Source: Thermothelomyces thermophilus ATCC 42464 (taxonomy: Eukaryota; Ascomycota; Sordariomycetes; Sordariales; Chaetomiaceae). From it: 64,000 bases of DNA. Shown here piece after piece: positions 47,697-58,976 of the stretch. The position numbers and the translations under genes were made by a program. The notes below the pieces were generated by a model, which had not been told where the DNA came from, made no database searches, and saw only the letters and a program-made list of their open reading frames with translations. The stretch lies in assembly GCF_000226095.1 (NCBI RefSeq), contig NC_016478.1, forward strand, positions 1,044,001-1,108,000, written 5' to 3'. The stretch's first letter is position 1; the number at the start of each line of letters is the position of its first letter.

Positions 47697-49922
47697 ATGG
47701 CCAGCAGACAGTTACGCAAGATCCGGAAACAGCAAGAGCTGTTGAGCCTCCAGAATGGCGCTGCCGATAAAAGTGAAGAAGAATCCGAGGATGAACCGAT
47801 CGTCGCAAGACCTCGGGCCAACATGTTCTCGGGGTTTGCCGCTCTAGGAGACGAGGGCGACGATGGAAACGATGACGAGGACCAGAAGAGCGACGAGGAA
47901 GATGCTCGGCAGGCAGCACACCAGGAGCAAATAGTGGAAGAGGCAGAGCCCGCCAAGAAGACCAAGAAGAAGCAGAAAAAGAAAAAGAAGAAAGGCAAAC
48001 AGGCCGGGCAGCCAGCGCCAGCCCAAGACGAGCGCGACTCCGTCGATGAGATAGACCGGGTGCTTGAAGAGCTCAAACTCGAGTCCCAGCAACCGGGTGA
48101 TGTTGTCGAAACCCCAGCGGGGGGCGAATCCGCCAACGAGCTCAACGAGCTTCTACGTATCAACTTCCAGCATCTCAAGGCCGTGAACGAGATGCGAAGG
48201 GTCTTTGGCAAGGCCATGGACGTGGCCGAAGTTGAGGAGCGCACTCAGGAAAACCGACAGCGCGGGCTGCCCCAGAATGTCGACCTTGAGACTTTCCTCA
48301 GTGCTCGCGCTGCCCACCCAGGCCAGGGGTCCCAGAACAACAAGAGCATGTTTGACACTATTTTGCGCACGAATCCGTTCATTGACGGCAAGAAGACTTG
48401 GCCCCGCGGCACGGCTCAGGGGCTTAAGATGATTCGCGTCACCGAGGGATCGCAGGACGAAGTCGAATTCGCCTTTGCACACGATAAAACCTACGACGCC
48501 TTGGAAGGCAGCTTCTTCGGCTTGGTCCAGATGTACGACCCCATGCAGATCGTCCACTTCTTGTACAGGTACCCGTACCACGTCTCCTCGCTTATCCAAG
48601 TGAGCAAGGTCGCTCGTCAGGATCAAAACTCTGCCTTGGCAGCAGACCTCATCGAGCGCGCCCTCTTCACCTTTGGCCGGGTCAGCCTCAGCGAGTTCCG
48701 CAAGAAGCTGGAAAAGGGCCAGGCCAGGATGAGCTTCTCCAGACCTGAGAACCGCCAGTTCTACCTGGCCGGCTACAACCTTATCCAAAAACTAGTGCTG
48801 AAGGGCACCTACCGGACAGCACTCGAGTGGGCCAAGCTCTTCCTGAGTATCAACCACGACGACCCCTACGGCATGATCAACTGGATCCACGTCCTTGCCA
48901 TCCGTGCCCTCGAGGCTAAGTGGTTCATCAAGTTTTGCAGCTCGGACGCCCTCACCAACGCAAGCAGCACCTACGCCAAGCAGACCCTCCCCCTCGCCCA
49001 CTTCCAGCTCGGCGACACCGCCGCGGCCAAGTCCACCCTCATCAAGGGCATGCAAGCTCTTCCGTGGCTCTATTGCGCCCTCTTTAGCGCTCTCAACCTG
49101 GATACCCCCAGACCGATCTGGGGCATCCAGCCGCGCAACGAAGACGAGGCGCTACACACCGAACTCTATATCCACACCGCCAAGGACCTCTGGAACACCC
49201 CGCAGCACATTAGCCTCCTCCAGGACGCCGCGGCGTCCGTATCGATCCCGCCCAACTACGCATCCGCCCTGGGCCCTCCACCGGCCGTCTCGCTGGCGAC
49301 GGCCCGCTTCATCTACCTCGACAACACGCCAGCGCTCATGTCGGCCGTCCCGCGCGGGATGCTGCACACGGCCGTGCCCAACTTCGACTTCGACCCGCTG
49401 CCGCCGCCCGAGGAGGCCAACACGTTCTCGTCCGAGACCCAGCGGCTGCCCTGGCGCGTCACCCAGGCCGAGCGCGCGCGCTCCGCCGTCGGCCAGCTGC
49501 CCGGGATGCGCGCGGCGATTGCGCGGCTGCGGGAGGAGATCGAACGCGAGGTCGAGGAGCGCGTGCGCAGGCGGCCGCACCTCGCGGGCGGCGGCGAGGC
49601 GGGTGGTGACGGCGTCGATGATGACGGGCAAGAGGACGACGGCGCGGCTGACGAGGCCGCGGCCGAGGCGGAGCAGCGCAGGCGGTTCTTGCCCAGGGAG
49701 TCGCCGGCGCCGGGGATCATGAACTACCTGAGATACGTCATGAACGGGAACTTGGAGGTGGTCGATCAGCTAGAGGAGTGGCAAGCACCGACCGGCATGC
49801 CCGGGGGTTGGGGTCAGGGGGAGGGCTGGGAAGAGGAGGATGATTTCGAAGGCGTGGACGAGTTCGAGGGCCCGGACGATTTCGAGGGAGGAGGGTATGG
49901 AGATGAGGCGGATAGAGGATAG
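47697..49922 (+). CDS. RQC1: TCF25-family ribosome quality control subunit Rqc1
   Basis: A single exon of 741 residues. It begins MASRQLRKIRKQQEL, the usual start of Rqc1/TCF25 (Nulp1) proteins, followed by an acidic stretch and a Lys-rich run KKKKKKGK near residue 90. The TCF25 core spans about residues 170-600 with DLETFLSARAAHPGQGSQNN, KTWPRGTAQGLKM, MYDPMQIVHFLYRYPYHV and LSINHDDPYGMINWIHVLAI. The C-terminus is acidic and Gly-rich. Rqc1 works with the E3 ligase Ltn1 and Cdc48 on stalled nascent chains of the 60S ribosome. The ATG at 47697 was preferred over 47508 because the family N-terminus starts there. Confidence 0.93.
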   Translation: MASRQLRKIRKQQELLSLQNGAADKSEEESEDEPIVARPRANMFSGFAALGDEGDDGNDDEDQKSDEEDARQAAHQEQIVEEAEPAKKTKKKQKKKKKKGKQAGQPAPAQDERDSVDEIDRVLEELKLESQQPGDVVETPAGGESANELNELLRINFQHLKAVNEMRRVFGKAMDVAEVEERTQENRQRGLPQNVDLETFLSARAAHPGQGSQNNKSMFDTILRTNPFIDGKKTWPRGTAQGLKMIRVTEGSQDEVEFAFAHDKTYDALEGSFFGLVQMYDPMQIVHFLYRYPYHVSSLIQVSKVARQDQNSALAADLIERALFTFGRVSLSEFRKKLEKGQARMSFSRPENRQFYLAGYNLIQKLVLKGTYRTALEWAKLFLSINHDDPYGMINWIHVLAIRALEAKWFIKFCSSDALTNASSTYAKQTLPLAHFQLGDTAAAKSTLIKGMQALPWLYCALFSALNLDTPRPIWGIQPRNEDEALHTELYIHTAKDLWNTPQHISLLQDAAASVSIPPNYASALGPPPAVSLATARFIYLDNTPALMSAVPRGMLHTAVPNFDFDPLPPPEEANTFSSETQRLPWRVTQAERARSAVGQLPGMRAAIARLREEIEREVEERVRRRPHLAGGGEAGGDGVDDDGQEDDGAADEAAAEAEQRRRFLPRESPAPGIMNYLRYVMNGNLEVVDQLEEWQAPTGMPGGWGQGEGWEEEDDFEGVDEFEGPDDFEGGGYGDEADRG

Positions 49923-50640
49923 GTAGTGGCTTCAACGCCCCGTACTGTGTGGCATGATTGGTATGTTGCGGTATGTTGCGGGAGTATGTATATACCTAGC
50001 CGTAACAGTGTGGTCGGGCAGATGATATACCGAGATTGGGCCTTGGGAGATGGGGTTTACGGGCCCGCAAAGTTTTAAATAAAAGCATAACCTCCGTGGT
50101 TCATTGATCCGAATGTGCGTGTCCGATGCATATCTTCTTCGATCAGAGAATGGGCCCCTGCAATGTGGCTCGCGAACCATCTACGGAGTACATCGTTATC
50201 ACCGGTCTTAGCAGGCGTTGCTCGGCAAAGCGGCAGCTTCCCACACCCTAGATTGCGAACAGGAACGGAGCATCTCTGCCCGGAACGGAAGGGCTTGGCA
50301 GCGTTGTTTTAGGCGTTGTTTTAGGCTACTTGGAGGGCAGGTTCAACTCGAGATGTAACAATGGGCCAGGATGGTGAGCACGTTTCATGTCCAAGGCGCA
50401 AACACGCTTGAGCCTCCACGACAAGTCATCATGAAACACGTTCTTACTGCGGCGGTAGTGGAGGTCTTGCATCCCCAAGATAAAGACGTACTATACTGTA
50501 CGAGGCCGGTGACACTGTGGAAGGACCTGGCACAAGCCCGGCATTGAGACTCTTGTTTACCTGACGCAGTCGGTTGTTGAGTCCCAGCTTGTGTCTCCTG
50601 AAACTATTGGTAAGCAAGGGGAGGCAATCCTTAATCCGTA

Positions 50641-50666
50641 GGTATGTATGTACATACATACATACA
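50641..50666. repeat. TGTA/TACA inverted microsatellite
   Basis: GTATGTATGTAC switches to ATACATACATACAG, which is self-complementary around GTAC. A TCCGTA variant lies directly upstream. Confidence 0.8.
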
Positions 50667-51033
50667 GTACTTCCGTGCGGTACCTAAGCCTGGTGCACCG
50701 CCGCCACTGTTCGGACAGGTGGCCGATATTGGGGTGAGGAACGAGGCGGGACGTCACCAAATACATTATTAATGAAGCACCCAATTTATTCCGCGGCGCA
50801 AATGGCGCAATTGCCTCGGTGGCACAATGACCGGACTTGGTGTGGTTGCCGTTCGGGCACAGTTGTCGCAATCTGGCGACTTTCCGCCGCTAAAATAGCG
50901 CTGCGAGACCGCAGCGCAGCGGACCCCGCCCTGCCGACAAGGTCGCGGGGCACATCCGCCTCAAGGACTCGAAACCATCACACCCTCTTTGACCTTGATG
51001 AACGGCCGTCCAGCTCCACCGACTAGGTACCCC

Positions 51034-51040
51034 TTATATA
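51034..51040 (+). promoter_or_regulatory. Possible TATA box of ATX1
   Basis: TTATATA lies in GC-rich sequence 183 bp upstream of the ATX1 start, followed by a C/A-rich leader-like stretch. Confidence 0.35.
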
Positions 51041-51222
51041 CCCGCGTGTTGGCCGCTCCGAATCGCCCCAGAGCGTCTGTTACCACACTCAAATCCTACA
51101 TCATCGCCTGTTCACAAAGAACACTGCTCGAGCCGTCGCAACCCCGAGAACCCCGCTATCGCACCACTCGTTTGCTCTCGGCACCCCGAATCTACACCCA
51201 ACCGGAAAAGGAAATAGACACA

Positions 51223-51653
51223 ATGGCCGACGTCGTCGCTGCTTCTGGCCCCGCCCCCGGCGAGCACAAGTACCAGTTCAACGTGAGCATGTCGTGTGGC
51301 GGCTGCTCCGGCGCTGTCGAGCGTGTTCTCAAGAAGCTAGAAGGTGCGTCCGGGCAACCATTAACCTGCCTCTTCTCGTTCTCTTCCTCCCCCCCCCCCC
51401 AAAAAAAAAAAAACCAAAAAAAAAAAACATAATCGCACCCCTCGGTTGTCTGCGCAACCGCTAAACAACTGAACGGCGGGAAACAGGCGTCAAGTCCTTC
51501 GAAGTCTCGCTCGAGTCTCAAACAGCCACCGTCATCGCCGAGGAGTCGCTGCCGTACGAGAAGGTGCTGCGCACGATTGCCAAGACCGGGAAGAAGGTCA
51601 ACAGCGGTGAGGCAGACGGGGTCGCGCAGAGCGTTGAGGTGCCGGCTGAGTAG
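51223..51653 (+). CDS. ATX1: Copper chaperone Atx1 (HMA domain)
   Basis: Two exons (51223-51343 and 51487-51653) give 95 residues. The heavy-metal-associated fold is complete: strand YQFNVSMSCGGCSGAVERVL with the Cu(I)-binding M-x-C-x-x-C motif, then, after the intron, VKSFEVSLESQTATVIAEE, and the KTGKKV lysine patch. Atx1 carries copper to the Golgi P-type ATPase Ccc2. The N-terminus is about 15 residues longer than yeast Atx1, and a short acidic tail follows. The 143-bp intron contains a C run followed by two A runs (about 51391-51428). Confidence 0.93.
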
Positions 51654-53394
51654 GGAGCTTCGCTTGGTTGGAGGACAAGAATTTCCTTTTATTGGACATT
51701 TACTGAGCATTGGGCCGGTGGTTTTCCGGGTTCCTTTTTCTTTTTCAACTTCCTGCGCAGGGATCTCAAGGTAAACACGGTGCTGGGTATGGCATGCCAC
51801 GACCGTTTCTTTGCGGGCTGCTTGAAGCGCAATGATCAAGGTTTAGACGTGTGATAAGAGCGCCACGACGTCACTTCAGCTCTGTTCTCCAAGCTTCCAC
51901 CTCGATGATGCCCGACCGCTTTGGATCTCGATACATCCCAGTCAAGACCCGCAGAAGTAGATGTCGGGATGTCCAGCCCGCGCCGAAGATGGGCTGATGG
52001 TGAAGTATGCGCACAATTGGCACATTCAACAGAGGGCTCCGATGGAGGAATCCAAGGGCGTTTCAACCTGACTTCTACGCCTTCCGTTGAGCAGATCCCC
52101 AAAGCACGAGCTAACTATAGGGAAACGTGGATCCATCAAACGAGTTACACAAAATTGGACCACTATGGCGGCGTCCCCTGCTACATGGATAAAGATGAAC
52201 TAATCATGCCAAATACCCCAGGGTAACCAAAGCAGCTTCTTGGGAGGCGGCCTTTATCCACTTCCCGGAAAATGCGAGAATAGGAGCGAGAGGCAGGTGA
52301 TAGAAATATCTGGTGGCAGGGTTGGTCTGTCAGCTGAGTTTCAAGTGAGACTCGGGCGATGTGCCCTCCCTATTCGAGCTGTTGCCACATATGTTGCATC
52401 AAACGCTGCTTAGAAAGAATATAAAGGAAAGAAAAAAGGAGAGAAGCCAACCAAAGAAGGGAACGAAGGCGTGGCTTGCTCGCCTCCCGGGCAAAGAAAG
52501 CAGATTACGTTCCTCCATCACGAAGCGTCGGGTTGCAGCGTTTTGATGCATATACCGACGTCTTCTGATGTCACAACCCGGCGGAATGCAGGTTCGGCTC
52601 CGAGAAAAGGGCGCGATCATAGCGTTGCGGTATCCGTCGGTATACGGACTCACAGATCCCCTCGGGCTTCAGCTTGGCATGGTGCTGAGGTTGATGCCGA
52701 GCAGCTACGCCCCATGTCTCTAACCTTTGCCATGGTGGTAGGTACGCCAGGAGCCTACGTAGGAACCGGATAACATTTACGCTGGGGGAATGAAGTATCT
52801 CATGTTATTTGCCTGAGATAGGTAAGTAGGGAGGAAAGTACCAAAGAAGTTGCGCCTTCTGCTGTGAGCGAACGGACGTTGCAGAGTGTGAAGGTGCCGC
52901 CTGTGTGTCTGCGCCTTCCGAGCCCCCGACAGGATTCTGCACGCACTGAAGTTGACCGAGCCGGCAGACATCCACTCACAGTGCAGATTTGGGATCAAAC
53001 TTTGCTGCTTGAGATTGCCAATGCCCGATGGTGTCATCTCTGTGATGTGCCTTCCGAATCCCGTTGACGGCTCTTGCACAAATGCATGGCTTGCACGCCC
53101 ACATGCTGGGCCGCCATGGCCTAAACATTGCGTCAATTCCATTCTCCTCCCCAGGCAACTCATAGTCTTTCTTATAACAGCAATGGCACGTTTGGCGCAT
53201 TATCTGGCGTCAATTTCCATCTGAAATCTACGACCATCCCCGATCTCTTGTCAACACATGGAAGGCCGGTTGTATCAACGGCGAGAGAGCACAGTATCGA
53301 TGCACGACTCCTCCCTATGAAACATCACATAACTGGCACTCCTTAGCTCACCCAGAAGCTAAAAAGCGTCTGTGACAATTACGGTCCCGGGGTC
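51654..53394. other. 1.7 kb spacer, no recognised gene
   Basis: It contains the ATX1 3' flank and the upstream region of the Zn2Cys6 gene. Open frames on both strands are short with no family signal, and no clear repeat is seen. Confidence 0.5.
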
Positions 53395-56300
53395 ATGGAG
53401 GCTGGATCTGAGAGCGAACCCCCGGGATCGGGAAGCGGACCGCCGGAACAGAAAACAGTTCCCGCGCCCCTTCAGGTAGCTCCATATGGGAATAACAAGG
53501 TTAGACGCCCGCGCCAGGTCAAGTCTTGTATCGAATGCAGGTGAGATGTGTCGCTACTTGTTTATCGGGGCTAGCCACGCTGACGCGGAATTAGGAGGCG
53601 CAAGTTACGATGTGACCGTCAGGACCCGTGTTCTCAATGTCGAGGACATCCACGGGTGTGCAGATACCGCGAACCGGGAACGCGTTATGACCCCGATGTC
53701 TCGGACAGCGAGTCCAGCGGACAGTCCGCGAAACAATCTCGGCTCAAACCCCGGGGAATGGATGATAGCAATGTCTCTCGCCCATTAACTCTGACCGATA
53801 CCATCCAGGGACGGCTTGAGAAGAATCTTCAAAGAGCAGGAGGCAACTATATTCGTGATTCATCAAACCTCACGGATTCCTCCGGAACGCTTCTTCAGCA
53901 GACCCCCTATGGCTCGGCACATACCAACACCCATACGCCCGCGGATTCAATAGGCCTCCAGGGGGTAGCCTTCCAGCACGCTCGTCATGTGCTGGACGAT
54001 GGTCGCCCCCAAGCTCCAGCGAACCTGACTGCTTCGCCTGACATAGTTCTTCAGCGACAGCCCACCAATGTGGAACAAGGCCACATTGGTCGCCCATTGA
54101 AACCGTCATATGTCCCTCCACAACACTTTGCGCAAAGCCACTATGCCTTGGGCCCCAGCCATTCCGTTGGTTCACAGGGCCTGGCAACCCCGGCCGGAGG
54201 TTCCCGCGGGCAGAGTCACTATGGCGTTGACCCGGATTATATTCGTCATCTTACGAACCCGACGCATCTTCGCGGGGAGCATGACATCGCTGCCCGCCTC
54301 AAGCTGCTGGAGTCGCTCCTTTTGGAGCAGACAACGTCGACCCACCACAATCCCGTCTTGCCGTCTGAAAGACCCCGGCGCCACTTCGTCAGGAACCAAC
54401 CGGCATACCGCCGCCCAGAGACACCTATTATCCAAAAGGTGCTTGGTACTGTGAGTGCTCCGCTAATTGTCATGGCCCATGTATCAGAGCCTAATCGGGC
54501 ATTTAGTTCTACGAGACCAGAGAGGTGATTGGAACAGTTCCCGAGGCCACCAACCTGTTGGACCAGTTGAGTGCACTGGCGGACGCGCAACGTACCTTCC
54601 AGCGAGTGCATCAGAAGGCCCTTGAACCCTTCGTGGTTCACGTCGAGTCCGTTGTGCCCATTCAGAAGCGAATGGCTGGTATACTGCCTCCTCGACCAGT
54701 ATGTGATAGACTCGTCGACTTCTACTTTAGTGTATTGGAGACCATGTTTCCAATTGTCCACAAGCCCTCTTTCGGGCGTGAGTACAAAAAGTACTGGGGC
54801 GGCAACCTTGAGAACGACGCCTTTCTTCCCCGCCTTCTTTGCATCCTTTGCTTCGCATCTCGGTTTTGCACCGGAACCCAGAGCCATTGCAGCGTCCATA
54901 TCCCCACGGCTTGTGTTCTGGTCCGGGACTGGTTGGATGGTCTGAGGAAAAGGGAGGTGTTCGATCCATACATTCTGCAGACAGAGCTCTTGCTATTACT
55001 CGCACAGTGGACCATTGGCGCTCAGAAAGGAGCTGCATGGGCGCAGCTCAGCTACGTGGTCAGAATGGCGATGGAGTTGGGACTGCATCAGGATCCTTCA
55101 GCCCTGGCCGGGATTTCAGAATTCAATATGGAGTGCCGGCGCAGGCTGTGGTTCGCAATCATGGAAATGGATTTCTACGTATCTCTGGCCCATAATTGGA
55201 CCCCTGTGCTCGGTCACAAAGATTACTCTTGCAACCCTCCCAGGAACCTGAACAACGCAGACATACCAGCTGACGCGCGGACCCTGCCGGAATCGAAGCC
55301 GCTCGATCAGGCGACAGACAACCACTTGCAAGCCTACGCAGCGCAAACATTTCCCCTTCGTATGCAAGCAGCAGACCTCCTCGCCAGACTCGACCCAGCC
55401 GACGACCATCGCGAGATTCTCGATGTTGGCGCCAAACTGGAGAAGATGCTTGACGACATCAATGAGACCTTTCCTCGTCATGTCCTTGGAAAAGGGCATA
55501 AACACAGGGAGTGGCGGCGCCGAGTTCTCCTCGATTTACACCTTCGGCTGCCCCTCATGGCGCTCTACCGCCCCATGGTCGTCGGACGCCCCAACTGCTC
55601 GCCGGAAATATCGTGTGGTTATCTCAAATGTTGCATGACTGTGCTTAAATATCTGGACGACGAGCCTATCGGCGACCATGTTGGCAGTCCTGACGTCGCC
55701 GCTCTGAGTCTTCTTTTCTTGCAGCGCGCACTCACCGAGGCGGCGTGCGACGTTTGCTGGTACATCAAGCAAGCACGAGAGATCAACTTTGCCGGTGGGT
55801 TGATGTGGATTCCGCCCACGGGCTCGAGACGCCGGAATGCTGAGTCGACTCAGCAATACGTATGGTATGTCAAAAGTTCTTTCTAAGGTGTTGGGTCTTT
55901 GCGACATGAAGGGGCTTCTCACCTGACCGTTGGGAGAGTGTCCCCCCTCCCCCCTCCCGCGAAAACAAATATTCCAATTCGCCTAGGAGACAGCTGACAA
56001 TGTCTGGACAAGGGCGGTGAGGGGTATGGTCGAGACGGTGGAACGGACGATAGACAGGCTTAGCAGCCTCATACACCAAGGCCTGAGTAGCCAGGTGGGT
56101 GATATCGTTGCGCTGCTGATCGTGCTGGTGGTAGTGCAGCCTGGCACGGCTAGAGAGAAGATCTCCATCATCCAGGCAAAGCTGGAGCGGCTCAGAACAG
56201 TCCATTCACAGATGTATCCTGTGTATCCGGTGAGCTTTTCTCTTTTCGCTGGATGATTGATTGGGGTATATCATCAGCTAACAGAGGTGTAGTCGCTGCC

Positions 56301-56532
56301 CTTGCCCTCATCGGCAGCATCCCTCAAAACCACTGATAAACGGCGCAACTTGCAATCTATCTACGGAGAGCCGTTGGCCTCTGACCGCTTCATGAGGGCT
56401 GGAGTAAGACCCCTCCTCTTCAGAGTTTGTCTTCTCTGATCTGACAGAAACGATCCACAGCCGCTAGAACCTGCGTCACTCACCTGGGCGGACCTCCTGA
56501 TGCACTGGGAGAGCCGCGTTGCTGAGACGTAA
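53395..56532 (+). CDS. Zn(II)2Cys6 fungal transcription factor with MHR domain
   Basis: Six exons (53395-53540, 53595-54450, 54507-55859, 55987-56229, 56293-56403, 56461-56532) give 926 residues. The binuclear cluster is C45-x2-C48-x6-C55-x5-C61-x2-C64-x6-C71, with a basic RRRKLR loop; the first intron cuts just after C48. Residues about 75-330 are disordered. The middle homology region starts about residue 395 (VDFYFSVLETMFPIVHKPSF) and continues with WTIGAQKGAAWAQLSYVVRM, ELGLHQDP and RRRLWFAIMEMDFYVSL. The target genes are unknown. The convergent neighbour is kynurenine aminotransferase, 462 bp away. The splice after QQY (55859) was chosen because it keeps the frame into ETADNVWTRAV; the last two small exons are less certain. 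Confidence 0.85.
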
Positions 56533-56994
56533 CCAAAAGATCGAGCACTCTCTAGCTGCGTCCATACGGTGTTGGTGATGACACAATCGGACATTGTATT
56601 CTCACCGATCAGGCTTATCATTGTGGTCTCTGGAAGTAGTGAACTCGTACGGTGTCTTAAGTGGGGATAGGGGGAGGTGATGTTTGGGGAGACACCTTTG
56701 CCGGTCTTTCTTGTTTAGTAGCGCTGCAGGGTTGAAAAGACGAGGGGTGTAGAAGCATAAATAGTAGCCAGGGAAGAGATAACTACACCTCTGCGTTCCG
56801 ATCCGATTGGCCTTGCTCAGTACTGAACCAAATGTGACACATTACAGGCTCACGAACGGCGGTCACGTATGTCGAGAGGCAAGGCATTGAAGAAGCTGTC
56901 CCAAAACCATGTGAGTCCGTCAGATTGAAATAAAAAGTCTAATAGCGGCCGTAGGTAACCGATCCCACAATTTCTTTCTTTCTTTTTTTTTTTA
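56533..56994. other. Convergent spacer, Zn2Cys6 gene / aminotransferase
   Basis: These are presumed 3' untranslated regions; a T-rich run lies just beyond the aminotransferase stop (about 56971-56993). Nothing else is seen. Confidence 0.6.
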
Positions 56995-58976
56995 TCAATC
57001 CTTCTTCAGGAAAGGCTTCAGCCCCCTCAACCGCTCCTTGGCATCCTCGAGCACCTCGTCGGGCTTGCATACGGCAAAACGCAGGTAGTCCTCGACGATG
57101 TGGGCGTTGGTGTCGGTGTAGAACTCGCTGGGAGGGATGGCGGCGACGCCGAGCTCCTGGATGAGGAACCAGGCCAGCTTGAAGTCGCGAGGCCGCTCCG
57201 CCACGTGGGGCGGGAAGGGGTAGCTGTCGGGGATCTGGACGGCCGAGAGGTTGACCATGACGAAGTAGCCACCCTCGGGCTCCGAGTAGGGGATGCCGAG
57301 CTCATCCCAGACGGCGTTGAAGAGGTTCATCTTGTGGCGCATCGAGGCGATCGACTCCTCCCAGAAGTTGTGGGCCGGCGCTTGCTCGAAGCCTAATAAT
57401 TTCGTTTTTAAACAATTAGTAAACGGAGAGGGAAGGAAAAAAAAAAAGGAAAGAGGGGTGGTGGTGGTGGTGAAGGGGAACCACTTACCGATTGCGCAGG
57501 CTTCTTGCAATGGCGAGACGGAGGAGTAGCAGATGCGGGTGTGGGCGGCCGAGACGTACTGGATCAGGTGTGGTGGGCCCATGAGCCAGCCTGCGTGCGT
57601 GCGTGCGTACGGAGTGAGTTGATCTGATCGGTAATCGCCATGATGCTAAACAAGTCTGGGGACAGGGCACAACAGAAGAGGGGAAAGAAAAGGGAGAAAA
57701 GGAAAGAGAGGAGGAGGAGGAGGCGTAAGCGCTGAGGGAAACGCACCGACGCGCCACCCTGTGGCATAAAAGTTCTTGCCCGCAGATCCCACCGTCAGGG
57801 TGATCTGCTCGACCTCGGGCGACAGCGTGGCGATGCGGGTGAAGGGGACGTAGTAGAGCCGGTCGTAGACCTCGTCGGACAGGATGATGATCTGGTGCTT
57901 GAGGCAGAGGTCGGCGATCTTTTGCAGCTCGTCACGGGAAAAGACCTTGCCGACGGGATTGTCTGGAACGTTTTTTTCATCAGCACGTGGTTCATTTCTC
58001 TTCATCGTTGGATACACAACGTTAGTGCGAGGTGGAGATGGCGTACGGGGAGTGTTGAGGACGAGCATCTTGGTCCGCGGCGTGATGGCGCGCTCGAGCT
58101 CGTCAAAGTCGATGGTCCATTCTGCGGCCGAGAGGGTCTTGACGTTGCCCTCTTTGGGTGGGTGCATTGGGACGTAGACAATCTTGCCGCCGGGCATCTC
58201 GATGTTGCTGATGTATCTGTTTGAGAGGGGGGGGTCAGAACCATCTGATTCTCTCAGCTCGAACGCTGTCCCTCGGGCACCTACTGGTCGAAGAAGGGCT
58301 CAAACACGATGACCTCGTCCCCGGGCTCGATAAAGGCCATAAAGGCGCTCAACATGCCTGCAGGTCCTGGGTCAGCAAGCCTAGCTCGTGTGAAGGGATA
58401 GGGGTTCGGGACATACAGACCTTCATTGGCCCCCGTGGTGATGGTGATCTCGGTGTCTGGGTCGAGCTTCCGGCCCCAAAAGGGGGCATAGGCCTCAGAG
58501 ATGGCCTTCTTCAAGCGCGGCCTGCCCTTGGTGGGGGAGTACTGGTTGCACTCGACCCGGTTGAGAGCCTCCTTGGCGGCGTTCAGGATGAAGTCTGGAG
58601 GGTTGTACCCAAAGAATCCCTGGCCCATGTTGACGATTGGCTGCTTGGGGGAGGCGGCGGCAGCTTCGTTGATGATGCTCCTGGCGAATGTGAAGATCAG
58701 CCCGTTGATGGTCCATGAAACGACAGCGAGCTAGCTCATCACGTAAGACTATATAAATAAAACGTACCACACATCCTGGCGCCGACCCGAGACACGGGCG
58801 GCGGGCTTCAGCTTCTCAGTCATGGCGGGCGTGGTGTGCAACTGTCGTCGCGCGAGAAAGGGAACGCGAGTGAGAGTGAGAGCCGAAGTGAGAGTGAGAC
58901 TGAGAGCGGAAGCCACGGGTCGGGGTCGGGGTCGCGGTCGGCGTAGGAGAGCGCGAACCAGGAACGGAGAGCTCAT
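56995..58976 (-). CDS. BNA3: Kynurenine aminotransferase (class I PLP aminotransferase)
   Basis: Seven exons (58768-58976, 58421-58680, 58285-58357, 58047-58216, 57747-57962, 57489-57590, 56995-57392) give 475 residues. The enzyme moves the amino group of kynurenine to a 2-oxo acid, forming kynurenic acid. Landmarks: NMGQGFFGYNPPDF, NQYSPTKGRPRLKKAI, TTGANEGMLSAFMAF, the NTPHNPVGK turn (split by an intron), SDEVYDRLYY, and the PLP-lysine segment GSAGKNFYATGWRVGW. The C-terminal domain ends RFAVCKPDEVLEDAKERL. The first 51 residues are Arg/Leu/Ser-rich and end ARRQLHTTPA, a mitochondrial presequence; a second Met at 58823 (MTEKLKPAAR) would give a cytosolic form. Five of the six splices are phase 1 or 2, and all restore conserved residues. 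Confidence 0.95.

Larger units (their letters stand above)
49923..51222. other. Spacer and promoter of the ATX1 gene
   Basis: It contains a TACGGAGTA copy (50182-50190) and a TGTA/TACA inverted microsatellite (50641-50666). TTATATA at 51034-51040 lies 183 bp before the ATX1 start and may be its TATA box. No gene is recognised. Confidence 0.55.
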
